This document shows, piece by piece, positions 1 to 7,600 of a stretch of 37,372 nucleotides of DNA. The notes beneath the pieces are model-generated. The model was not told the DNA's origin, made no database searches, and was given only the letters and a program-made list of their open reading frames with translations. How positions within the stretch are numbered: the stretch's first letter is position 1; every line of letters begins with the position of its first letter. The stretch is taken from NCBI GenBank assembly GCA_002449845.1, contig DJXW01000003.1, positions 90,648 to 128,019 on the forward strand. The letters run 5' to 3'. A program made the position numbers and the translations under genes. This DNA comes from Prevotella sp. UBA6994. GTDB lineage: Bacteria; Bacteroidota; Bacteroidia; Bacteroidales; Bacteroidaceae.

Positions 1-2336
1 CGGGCCTCGTTGAACTTCCACGTGACATCGAGGATGAACGTTCGGCGGGCGGGATTGTTGGTGGCGAGGTCGCGATAGCCGAAGATGATGGCCTCGGTCT
101 TGTTGGTGTTGAAGAGGTCGATGCAACGCAGGTCGGCTGTCAGAGTGCCCAGGCGGCGGAGCGAGATGTCTTTCTGAATACCGAGATTGCCGATGATACG
201 GGGCTTCGTGATGCGGAAATTGTTGTACTCGCCCTTTGTGGCCCACTCCAAGTCGGCACTCAGTCGGAAAGCGTGGGGCAGTTCGATGGAATTGCGCCAA
301 GAACCATTGAACCAAGGCTGAGAGAGGGTAATAACCTCACCTATGGCAGTGGGCGATTTGTAATTCTGAAACATGGCTACAACTGACCATGTAGGATGCC
401 ACTGACATTGGAAATTGAACATTGAAAAATGAATATTGGGCCGTGCGGAAGCAATGACGGTGAGACGGTCGTAATCGTCTTGGCTGTTGATGGGGCGCAC
501 GAGGCTGATGAGTGGATCAGCAGCACCGGGATAGGGCTCAGTGGACATCGTGATGGCATCCTTGATGCGCCCGTAGTTCAGCGTTAGGTTCGCCCACTTA
601 TAGGCTGCATTCAGCACGAGACTGTGGGTATAGGTAGGCTGGAGATAAGGATTACCGCTCTGGTAAGTATAGCGGTTGACATAAACCGTCGAACTGGTCA
701 GATTAGCATAGTTAGGACGCTGGATGTCACGACGGTAAGAGAGCGAGAGTTGTGCCTTGCCTACAGGGGCAGAGATGACTGCCGTAGGGAACCAGTCGCC
801 ATAGTCGCGGCAGACCTCATCCTCCTTTTCACCAAAATTGAAGTAGTCGTTTGTCAGGTGTTCATAGCGCAGTCCTACCTGGGCATAGACTTTGCCAAAA
901 GAACGACCATACTCCAGGAAGGCGGCCGATGATTTCTCATTGATCTCTGTGTCGGTGGTTTTCACAGGCACATAGTCGGTGGCTGTAAACGAGTAGGCGT
1001 CAGTGCGATGGTTATAGCTATATTCGCCACCCAGAGAGAGATTACCTTTCCATACAGGATAGGAGAGGATGAGTTTCGTGGCCCAGAAGTTGTTGCCGCT
1101 GTTGGTGCTGCTCTCAAAGCTACGCTCCGTAGAGCCGCCTGTGGCATCCTTTGTTGTCTCTGTGGTACTGCCTGGCGTCTTGATGTCGTCGAAAAGACCA
1201 TCCACGTTGAGGTCAATACCCAGTTGTCCTATCTTGCCGTTATAGTAGGCATTGAATATGTGTTTGCTGATAGTCTCGTCCTGCCAGACACGGCTCTCTG
1301 AATGTTCCGTGAACTGGCCATTCTCGTAATTGTCTGTAAAGATCATACCATTGTAGTCACTACTCGGATGACGGTCGTATTTGTAGAATGCACCAAAACT
1401 AAGGTTTTCATTCACCATGTAGTTCACCTGCAATTGAGGCGACCAGCCCTTCCAGATGCCCTTCGACTCCTGCGAGCTGTTGCTCTCGATGTAATCTGGA
1501 CCGACAAAATAAGTCAGTTCATGCTCCTGCAACGACTTATAGTGACCGTAGCGCCCAGCCCACAGCGAGGCGGTGATGTCGAGACCGCCAGTTCGGTAGT
1601 TCACATCCAGATTGTTCGTCAGTGTGTACCCATACTGATAAACACCACCGAGGTTATCCTCAAAGCTCAGGCCCTCGCCCTGTGCTTTTTTCAGCGTGAT
1701 GCGAACGACGGCCTTTACCGAGGCGGCATAGCGGGCTCCGGGATTTTGCACCACATCGACGTGCTGAATCTGGTCGGAGCGCAGACGCGAGAGCTCCTTC
1801 ATGTCCTGCACCTTTCGGCCATTGATGTAAACCTCGGCATCGCCACGCCCCAACACCTTCACACCACCGTCGCGCTCAGCCTCAAGCGACGGAATCTTTC
1901 CTAAGGCATCGCTCACGGTTCCGGCTTTCTCCAGTATCGTACCTGCGACGGTGGTGCGCATGGCATCGCCCTTCACATGAGTCTTAGGCATCTGACCTTT
2001 TACCACTACTTCCTTTAGCAGTTGGGTGTCCTCTTTCATCTGGATGGTCAGGTCGTTGCCAGCATTGATATATAAGGTCTGGTAACCCACGCTAGTCACC
2101 TTGAACAGACCATCGCTTATATCTGTCACAATCTTAAACACACCCTGCTCGTCAGTCATCGCACCCTGTACGAAAGCAGAATCGGGCATCGACAGCAGCA
2201 CCACATTCACATAGGGCATCGGCTGGCCATTCTCATTAATCACTCTACCACCCACGTCTTGAGACTTGGCATACACTGTCATTGTGCTCATCAAGGCAGT
2301 CATCAATGTTGCCATCTTAAAACCAATACTTCTCAT
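1..2336 (-). CDS. Outer-membrane TonB-dependent-receptor-like beta-barrel protein, 3' truncated
   Basis: This gene was read directly from the minus strand; it begins at the ATG at 2334-2336 and runs off the left edge. The N-terminus (MRSIGFKMATLMTALMSTM...) is a signal peptide. It is followed by a carboxypeptidase-regulatory-like Ig domain (about residues 25-95, VGGRVINENGQPMPYVNV), a linker containing LLKEVVVKG, a plug-like domain (about 105-210, with EVYINGRKV and VDVVQNPGARY) and a long barrel of alternating beta-strand sequence. The visible part is 778 codons and its last residues (FILDVTWKFNEA) look like a final barrel strand, so only a few codons seem to be missing. The family is the OMP_b-brl_3/TonB-receptor group of Bacteroidetes; the substrate is unknown. 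It starts 13 nt after the LiaF-like gene, with a purine-rich AGGAAG overlapping that gene's stop, so the two are probably co-transcribed. An AT-rich stretch near 401-434 looks like an inserted repeat. Confidence 0.88.
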   Translation of the reverse strand, partial: MRSIGFKMATLMTALMSTMTVYAKSQDVGGRVINENGQPMPYVNVVLLSMPDSAFVQGAMTDEQGVFKIVTDISDGLFKVTSVGYQTLYINAGNDLTIQMKEDTQLLKEVVVKGQMPKTHVKGDAMRTTVAGTILEKAGTVSDALGKIPSLEAERDGGVKVLGRGDAEVYINGRKVQDMKELSRLRSDQIQHVDVVQNPGARYAASVKAVVRITLKKAQGEGLSFEDNLGGVYQYGYTLTNNLDVNYRTGGLDITASLWAGRYGHYKSLQEHELTYFVGPDYIESNSSQESKGIWKGWSPQLQVNYMVNENLSFGAFYKYDRHPSSDYNGMIFTDNYENGQFTEHSESRVWQDETISKHIFNAYYNGKIGQLGIDLNVDGLFDDIKTPGSTTETTKDATGGSTERSFESSTNSGNNFWATKLILSYPVWKGNLSLGGEYSYNHRTDAYSFTATDYVPVKTTDTEINEKSSAAFLEYGRSFGKVYAQVGLRYEHLTNDYFNFGEKEDEVCRDYGDWFPTAVISAPVGKAQLSLSYRRDIQRPNYANLTSSTVYVNRYTYQSGNPYLQPTYTHSLVLNAAYKWANLTLNYGRIKDAITMSTEPYPGAADPLISLVRPINSQDDYDRLTVIASARPNIHFSMFNFQCQWHPTWSVVAMFQNYKSPTAIGEVITLSQPWFNGSWRNSIELPHAFRLSADLEWATKGEYNNFRITKPRIIGNLGIQKDISLRRLGTLTADLRCIDLFNTNKTEAIIFGYRDLATNNPARRTFILDVTWKFNEA

Positions 2337-2349
2337 ATTATTATACTTC

Positions 2350-2913
2350 CTAATTGTTTTTTATACTTACACCACCAAGAAAATTACTGGCAACAATGTG
2401 CAGGGTAGGCGCACCGTCCTTGACGTTGCGGTTCGTCTCATTGCCCACACCGCCGATGAAACTGCGGCTTTTCGTCTCGACTTTCAGCCAGTCGGGCACT
2501 ATCAGTTCCACGCCACCCATGAAAGTGTGGATGTCTATCTCCTCGTCCTCCGTAATGACTGCTTCGCGCAAGTCCAAGCGAAGCCCCCCGCAGAAAGCGT
2601 CAAGTCGGGCTCCGTGGAACGGCTCACCTTTATATATATACTCATCTCCGCCATAGTGGACCGAACAGCAGATGCGCTTTCCCTCTTCGGCAGGTGGAAC
2701 TGGTCGCTGCAGCCATTGGCTTGGGTCGCGACGATAACTGTCGATAACAAGATGTACGCCAACATACAGCAAAATGAATATGCTGAAGTACATGGCCCAT
2801 CTGCCTTCCGACATGGTTTCAAACCATCTCCAATGGAGAATGTCCCATAGTGTAGCTAACTTCAACAGAGCAGCCACGATGAAAATAATGCCAATAACAG
2901 TTCTTCTTTTCAT
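2350..2913 (-). CDS. LiaF-like membrane protein (cell-envelope stress)
   Basis: The product is 187 aa. Two hydrophobic segments (about residues 5-25 and 38-58) are followed by a soluble C-terminal domain with repeated glycine-rich beta turns (CGGLRLDLREAV, FMGGVELIVPDW, FIGGVGNET, FLGGVSIKN). That pattern is typical of the LiaF/VraT C-terminal domain (cell-wall-active antibiotic response, DUF2154-like), a right-handed beta fold. LiaF-type proteins regulate envelope-stress signalling in Firmicutes; in Bacteroidetes they often sit beside LytTR regulators, as here, where the LytTR gene is divergent. The start is the ATG at 2911-2913, and a TAnnTTTG box lies 43 nt upstream. The gene precedes the outer-membrane barrel gene by 13 nt. 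The family call is fairly firm; its role as a stress sensor or inhibitor is inferred. Confidence 0.8.
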   Translation of the reverse strand: MKRRTVIGIIFIVAALLKLATLWDILHWRWFETMSEGRWAMYFSIFILLYVGVHLVIDSYRRDPSQWLQRPVPPAEEGKRICCSVHYGGDEYIYKGEPFHGARLDAFCGGLRLDLREAVITEDEEIDIHTFMGGVELIVPDWLKVETKSRSFIGGVGNETNRNVKDGAPTLHIVASNFLGGVSIKNN

Positions 2914-2956
2914 AACCTCATTAAAACATTTGATGATTGTTGCATGATTACGGTTG

Positions 2957-2964
2957 CAAAGTTA
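2957..2964 (-). promoter_or_regulatory. -7 box (TAACTTTG) for the LiaF-like/barrel operon
   Basis: On the minus strand the sequence is TAACTTTG, an exact match to the Bacteroidetes -7 consensus TAnnTTTG. It lies 43 nt upstream of the LiaF-like start codon, giving a leader of about 35-40 nt. I see no convincing -33 TTTG. Confidence 0.6.
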
Positions 2965-3073
2965 AGGGGCATCGCTGAAGGTCGCAAATATCTGGGATAT
3001 TCTGTATGGTTTTGTGACGGATAGTAAGTCTTCAGGGATAAATAGCACGAAATGTGACGAGCGGTAGCAAATT

Positions 3074-3104
3074 ATTCACTCTTCATTCTTCATTCTTCAT
3101 TTTT
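3074..3104 (+). repeat. Short tandem CTTCATT-type repeat in the LytTR promoter
   Basis: Three to four imperfect copies of a 7-nt unit (TTCATTC) run directly into the -7 box of the LytTR gene. The repeat occupies the -33 region, so a change in unit number would change promoter spacing. No slippage can be shown from a single sequence. Confidence 0.55.
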
Positions 3105-3109
3105 CTTCG

Positions 3110-3117
3110 TACCTTTG
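3110..3117 (+). promoter_or_regulatory. -7 box (TACCTTTG) for the LytTR gene
   Basis: TACCTTTG matches TAnnTTTG exactly and ends only 7 nt before the ATG at 3125. The mRNA should therefore start at or just before the start codon. The 30 bases upstream are a short-period CTTCATT repeat (about 3074-3104) instead of a recognisable -33 box. Confidence 0.6.
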
Positions 3118-3124
3118 CTGACCT

Positions 3125-3997
3125 ATGGATCAAGGACAGAAAGAAATCCTCCGCATGCGTGTCGTCAGTACAGCTTTTACGACACTTGCCCTTGCTGTAT
3201 TCAAGCCCTTCGGACTTGATGCATGGCATTGGCAAGGCTATCTGCATCTGGCGAATATCTTTGTGTTGGGTGTTGCCGTGTGCATGTTGACTGATGCCCT
3301 GATGAAGTATCTTTTCCGGAAACCAGTTCGCATGGACGATAGTCGGAGGGATGTCAATTATTTCATCCGCCGTAATCTGTACTTCCAGATCATCAACACC
3401 CTGTTGGTGACACTGATGATTTGCCTTTATCGTCATTTCGTGATGAGCAACCTTATCGCAGAGAACCGTCTCTCATGGAGCAATTTCTTCGAGACGCTTT
3501 TGATCATCGCCTTCTGCTCCTTCGCCATCGGTCTATATTGGCGCTTCAAGTTCCGCAGCCGCTATCTGGCAGAAGAATTGGAGGAGGCGAAACTGCTGAA
3601 TGAACAGTTACAGGCATTAAAGCCCTCTCCCGTTTCATCACATACATCGGATATTACGCTATCCGGCACGACCAACGAGACCGTCACGCTTCAGATTTCC
3701 AACCTATTATATATAGAAGCAGTTGGAAACTACGTGAAGGTCTATCATCTTCGTAACGGGGCTGTTCGTGCAGACATGCTCCGTGCTACTTCCAAACAGA
3801 TGGAAGAAGAACTGCATGACTATCCGATGATTGTCCGTTGTCACCGTGCCTTCCTCGTCAACCTCGGTCAGGTAGAACAAGTTATTTATAAATCAGGCAG
3901 TATGCAACTCGTCGTGAGACATTGTCCTGAAGCGATTCCCGTTTCGAGAAGCAAAATCTCACCCATCAAAGAGGCAATCCTTAAAAACTCCAAGTAA
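3125..3997 (+). CDS. Membrane-anchored LytTR-domain transcription regulator
   Basis: The product is 290 aa. The first half contains four predicted membrane helices (about residues 15-32, 40-62, 85-108 and 120-142). A short charged helical linker follows (EELEEAKLLNEQLQALK, about 150-168), then a C-terminal LytTR DNA-binding domain (about 185-287). Hallmarks of LytTR are the LLYIEAVGNYVKVYH strand, the MEEELHDYPMIVRCHRAFLVNL helix-strand and the terminal IPVSRSKISPIKEAI. There is no receiver domain, so the protein probably senses something in or at the inner membrane directly. It is transcribed divergently from the LiaF-like/outer-membrane protein operon, whose regulation is a plausible job (inference). 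The start at 3125 follows the -7 box by 7 nt, suggesting a leaderless message. Confidence 0.88.
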   Translation: MDQGQKEILRMRVVSTAFTTLALAVFKPFGLDAWHWQGYLHLANIFVLGVAVCMLTDALMKYLFRKPVRMDDSRRDVNYFIRRNLYFQIINTLLVTLMICLYRHFVMSNLIAENRLSWSNFFETLLIIAFCSFAIGLYWRFKFRSRYLAEELEEAKLLNEQLQALKPSPVSSHTSDITLSGTTNETVTLQISNLLYIEAVGNYVKVYHLRNGAVRADMLRATSKQMEEELHDYPMIVRCHRAFLVNLGQVEQVIYKSGSMQLVVRHCPEAIPVSRSKISPIKEAILKNSK

Positions 3998-4152
3998 TTT
4001 ACCTGATTTGCTTGTAGCAGTTGTAGCAGCTTATTGAAAAACTATACAAATATATTTTTCCTTCAACGAACTATATCCCTCCCTTGTCATAAAAATTCTG
4101 AATTTACCCCTCATTTTACGGGCATTTTTTCAAACGAGATGTGACTTAGTAG

Positions 4153-4170
4153 GAAAAATGCTCATTTTTC
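4153..4170. repeat. AT-rich hairpin GAAAAATG-CT-CATTTTTC
   Basis: This is a perfect 8-bp inverted repeat with a 2-nt centre. It resembles the hairpins at 4233-4247 and 4361-4377 in having an oligo-A/oligo-T stem. It could contribute to transcription termination after the LytTR gene, but the low G+C makes this weak. Confidence 0.4.
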
Positions 4171-4232
4171 GGCATTTCCATTAATGATTGATAATCAACA
4201 GTTTACAAACTTACAACATTTGAAGATTTATC

Positions 4233-4247
4233 AAAAACAGTGTTTTT
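4233..4247. repeat. AT-rich hairpin AAAAACA-G-TGTTTTT
   Basis: This is a perfect 7-bp inverted repeat with a 1-nt centre, and on the plus strand it runs into one further T (TGTTTTTT). It is a possible weak terminator for the LytTR gene and a sibling of the hairpins at 4153 and 4361. Confidence 0.4.
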
Positions 4248-4278
4248 TCGTCAAAAAAGGCACATTTTACAGCTTCCT

Positions 4279-4362
4279 TAACATATATCATTAGCTCGCT
4301 AACATATCATATTACGGTCGTAACATATATAGTTATGTTCGTAACATGTTATGTTACGATGA
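4279..4362. repeat. Four-unit tandem array with exact 21-bp period, half-palindromic units
   Basis: Four consecutive units at 4279-4299, 4300-4320, 4321-4341 and 4342-4362 align without gaps. Positions 1-6 (TAACAT) and 13-15 (TTA) are identical in all four; positions 7-8 are AT in three, and a GnTCG-like tail is recognisable in units 2 and 3. Units 3 and 4 contain inverted repeats: 4340-4358 reads CGTAACAT-GTT-ATGTTACG and 4322-4339 reads AACATA-6 nt-TATGTT. Twenty-one bp is two helical turns, so each unit presents the same face, as expected of a multi-site protein-binding array. It lies about 270-360 nt upstream of purL. The function is unknown. Confidence 0.75.
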
Positions 4363-4377
4363 AAAACACGGTTTTTC
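4361..4377. repeat. Hairpin GAAAAAC-ACG-GTTTTTC after the 21-bp array
   Basis: This is a perfect 7-bp inverted repeat with a 3-nt loop, overlapping the last two bases of the 21-bp array. It is similar to the AT-rich hairpins at 4153 and 4233. Its role is unknown. Confidence 0.4.
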
Positions 4378-4487
4378 AGCCATTTCAACCTATTTTTCCG
4401 CACTCTTAATTCTAGTTTGCAAGAAAATCAGAACAAAATATTGTCACGAAAATTCAGATTAATTACATATCATCTATCGCCAATTGC

Positions 4488-4529
4488 GAATTGTCAATTG
4501 TGAATTTTGAATTGTCAATTGTGAATTTA
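4488..4529. repeat. Two-unit AT-rich 21-bp tandem repeat (GAATTGTCAATTGTGAATTT type)
   Basis: Two adjacent 21-nt copies (4488-4508 and 4509-4529) differ only in the last base. Each is internally built from alternating AATTG/CAATT words and so is partly palindromic. Preceding bases (4481-4487) are a decayed further copy. From general knowledge, strings of this kind are common in intergenic DNA of Bacteroidales, which fits a dispersed repeat and not a purL-specific element. Confidence 0.65.
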
Positions 4530-4607
4530 AAAACACATCCAATCCCTACCTCTCACAATTATCCATAAAAAAACGAACAATGTGTCTTATAATTCGTTAT
4601 TTTTATG

Positions 4608-4615
4608 TACTTTTG
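4608..4615 (+). promoter_or_regulatory. -7 box (TACTTTTG) for the purL operon
   Basis: This is an exact TAnnTTTG match 20 nt before the purL ATG. It gives a leader of roughly 15 nt that carries an AAAGGA ribosome-binding-like purine run at 4625-4630. Confidence 0.6.
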
Positions 4616-4635
4616 CAAAAAAATAAAGGATAATT

Positions 4636-7600
4636 ATGATACTTTTCTTCAAGACATCAACGGAAAGCATTATTGCGACAGAGATTAATCATCAACCCAA
4701 TCAAGAGGAAATCAACAAACTTTGTTGGCTATACGGAAACGCAACGTGTTTAGAGTCAGACACTTTGACTGGATATTACGTAGGTCCAAGACGCGAAATG
4801 ATTACGCCGTGGAGTACGAATGCGGTGGAAATCACGCAAAACATGAGTTTAGAAGGCATCACTCGCATTGAGGAATATTTCCCCGTAGAAACGGAAGATG
4901 CTGAACACGACCCCATGCTTCAGCGCCTTTACAAGGGGCTGAACCAAGACATCTTCAACGTAAACCGCCAGCCAGAGCCTATCAAGTTGGTGGACAACAT
5001 TGAAGAATACAACGAGCAGGAAGGCCTCGCCCTCTCTCCCGAAGAGATTGCCTACTTGCACAAGATAGAAGAGGAAAACGGCAGGAAGTTGACCGACTCA
5101 GAGATTTTCGGATTTGCACAAATCAACTCAGAGCATTGTCGCCATAAGATTTTCGGTGGAACGTTTATCATTGACGGTGAAGAAAAGGAATCATCCCTGT
5201 TTGCCATGATTAAGATGACCACACAGGAGAATCCCAACAACATCCTGTCTGCCTACAAGGACAACGTGGCATTCTCGCAAGGTCCCGTGGTAGAACAGTT
5301 TGCACCTGCCGACCAAACCACGAGCGACTGGTTTAGGGTGAAAGACATAGAGAGTGTTATCTCTTTGAAAGCAGAGACACACAACTTCCCCACGACGGTA
5401 GAGCCATTCAACGGAGCCGCAACGGGTACGGGCGGTGAGATTCGTGACCGTATGGGCGGTGGCGTTGGCTCATGGCCCATTGCAGGAACAGCCGTTTACA
5501 TGACTTCCTACCCCCGTCTGAAAGATGACTACAAACAAGTACGCGACTGGGAAGACATCTTGCCCGTGAGACAATGGCTTTACCAGACACCCGAACAGAT
5601 ATTGATCAAAGCATCTAACGGTGCAAGCGACTTTGGAAACAAGTTTGGACAACCGCTGATTTGCGGTTCAGTACTCACCTTCGAGCATCAGGAAGAAGAA
5701 GCTACATCCACCAAATACGCCTACGACAAAGTAATTATGTTGGCTGGTGGCGTGGGTTATGGTACCAAGCGCGACTGCCTGAAGAAAGAGCCACAAAAAG
5801 GCAACAAGGTGGTAGTGGTAGGTGGCGACAACTACCGCATCGGATTGGGAGGCGGTAGCGTATCGTCAGTAGATACTGGACGATATTCCAACGGTATTGA
5901 GCTGAATGCCATACAACGTGCCAACCCAGAGATGCAGAAACGAGCATACAACTTGGTACGTGCATTGGTAGAATCAGACGACAACCCCGTGGTAAGCATT
6001 CACGACCACGGAAGTGCCGGTCACCTGAACTGTCTGAGTGAGTTGGTGGAAGAGTGTGGCGGAAAAATAGAGATGAGCCAACTGCCTATTGGTGACAAAA
6101 CACTCTCTGCCAAGGAAATCATTGCCAACGAGAGCCAAGAGCGCATGGGATTGTTGATAGACGAGAAGTACATTGATGAGGTGAGAAAGATTGCCGAACG
6201 TGAACGTGCCCCATTGTACGTAGTGGGAGAAACCACTGGCGACGCACACTTCTCGTTTGAGCAAGCCGATGGCGTGAAGCCATTCGACTTAGACGTGGCG
6301 CAGATGTTTGGACACTCGCCAAAGACCATCATGCGCGACAACACCGTGGAAAGACATTATGCTCCTGTAGAGTATCAAGATATTAAGGGCATTCAAGACT
6401 TTAAGGTACTTAACAACTATGTAGAACGAGTGCTCCAGATGGAAGCCGTGGCTTGTAAAGACTGGTTGACCAATAAGGTTGACCGTTCGGTAACGGGAAA
6501 GATTGCCCGTCAGCAATGCCAAGGAGAAATCCAGTTGCCACTCTCTGACTGTGGCGTTGTGGCACTCGACTATCGTGGAAAGAAAGGCATTGCCACAGCC
6601 ATTGGTCATGCTCCACAAGCAGGATTGGCATCAGCTGAAGCTGGCAGTGTACTCTCTGTAGCAGAAGCCCTCACCAACATTGTTTGGGCACCTATGGAAG
6701 ACGGACTGACGAGCATATCATTATCTGCCAACTGGATGTGGCCATGTCGCTCACAAGAAGGCGAAGATGCCCGTTTGTATGCTGGCGTGAAAGCCCTGTC
6801 AGATTTCTGCCGTGAGTTGCACGTCAACGTGCCTACTGGAAAAGACTCACTCTCCATGACCCAGCAATACCCCAACGGCGAGAAGATTATCTCTCCGGGA
6901 ACCGTCATCGTGAGTGCAGGTGGTGAGGTTTCTGACGTGAAGAAGGTGGTATCTCCTGTGGTGGTGAACGACAAGCATTCTTCCCTTTACCATATCGACT
7001 TCTCGTTTGACGAGCAACGCTTGGGTGGTAGTGCATTTGCCCAAAGTCTGGGCAAAGTAGGCGATGACGTTCCTACCGTGAAGAATGCCGAATACTTTGC
7101 CGACTGCTTCAATGCCGTTCAAGAACTCATCAAACGTGGATGGGTGATGGCTGGACACGACATTTCAGCGGGCGGTATGATTACCACATTATTAGAGATG
7201 TGCTTCGGCAACAAGGACGGTGGTATGAGAATCAACCTCTACAACATTGCCGGCGATGACATGGTGAAAAAGCTATTCGCCGAGAATCCAGGCGTGATTA
7301 TCCAAGTGAGCGACGAACATAAGTTCGACCTGCGCGAATACTTGGAAGACGTTGGTGTGGGCTTTGCCAAGATTGGCTACCCCACTCCATCAGAACGTGC
7401 GCTCATTATCAAGGAAGGTGATGACGAATATGCTTTCGACATCGACACTTTGCGCGACTGCTGGTATAAGACCTCTTACTTGCTCGACCGTAAGCAGAGC
7501 ATGAACGGAATGGCAAAGGAGAGATTCGAGAACTACAAGCATCAACCCTTGGAGATGAAGTTTAACAAGGGCTTCACGGGTAAGTTGTCACAATATTATA

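Larger units (their letters stand above)
3998..4635. other. 638-nt repeat-rich AT-rich intergenic region upstream of purL
   Basis: No credible gene is present. The region holds a 9-nt tandem duplication (TTGTAGCAG, 4012-4029) and three AT-rich perfect hairpins (4153-4170, 4233-4247, 4361-4377). It also holds a four-unit 21-bp tandem array (4279-4362), a two-unit 21-bp AT-rich tandem repeat (4488-4529) and the purL -7 box (4608-4615). One or more hairpins may terminate the LytTR transcript, but none has the classical GC-rich stem. I recognise no riboswitch or PurR-type operator. Confidence 0.7.

Noticed and set aside
1302..1904. 200-codon open frame on the plus strand
   Set aside because: It is antisense to the outer-membrane barrel gene, which reads through continuously with a clear plug domain here.
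4279..4362. CRISPR-like array
   Set aside because: The units are contiguous 21-mers with no spacers between them, and there are no cas genes; it is a tandem repeat.
4000..4635. Purine riboswitch upstream of purL
   Set aside because: The mapped -7 box leaves a leader of only about 15-20 nt, too short for an aptamer, and no conserved purine-aptamer core was seen.
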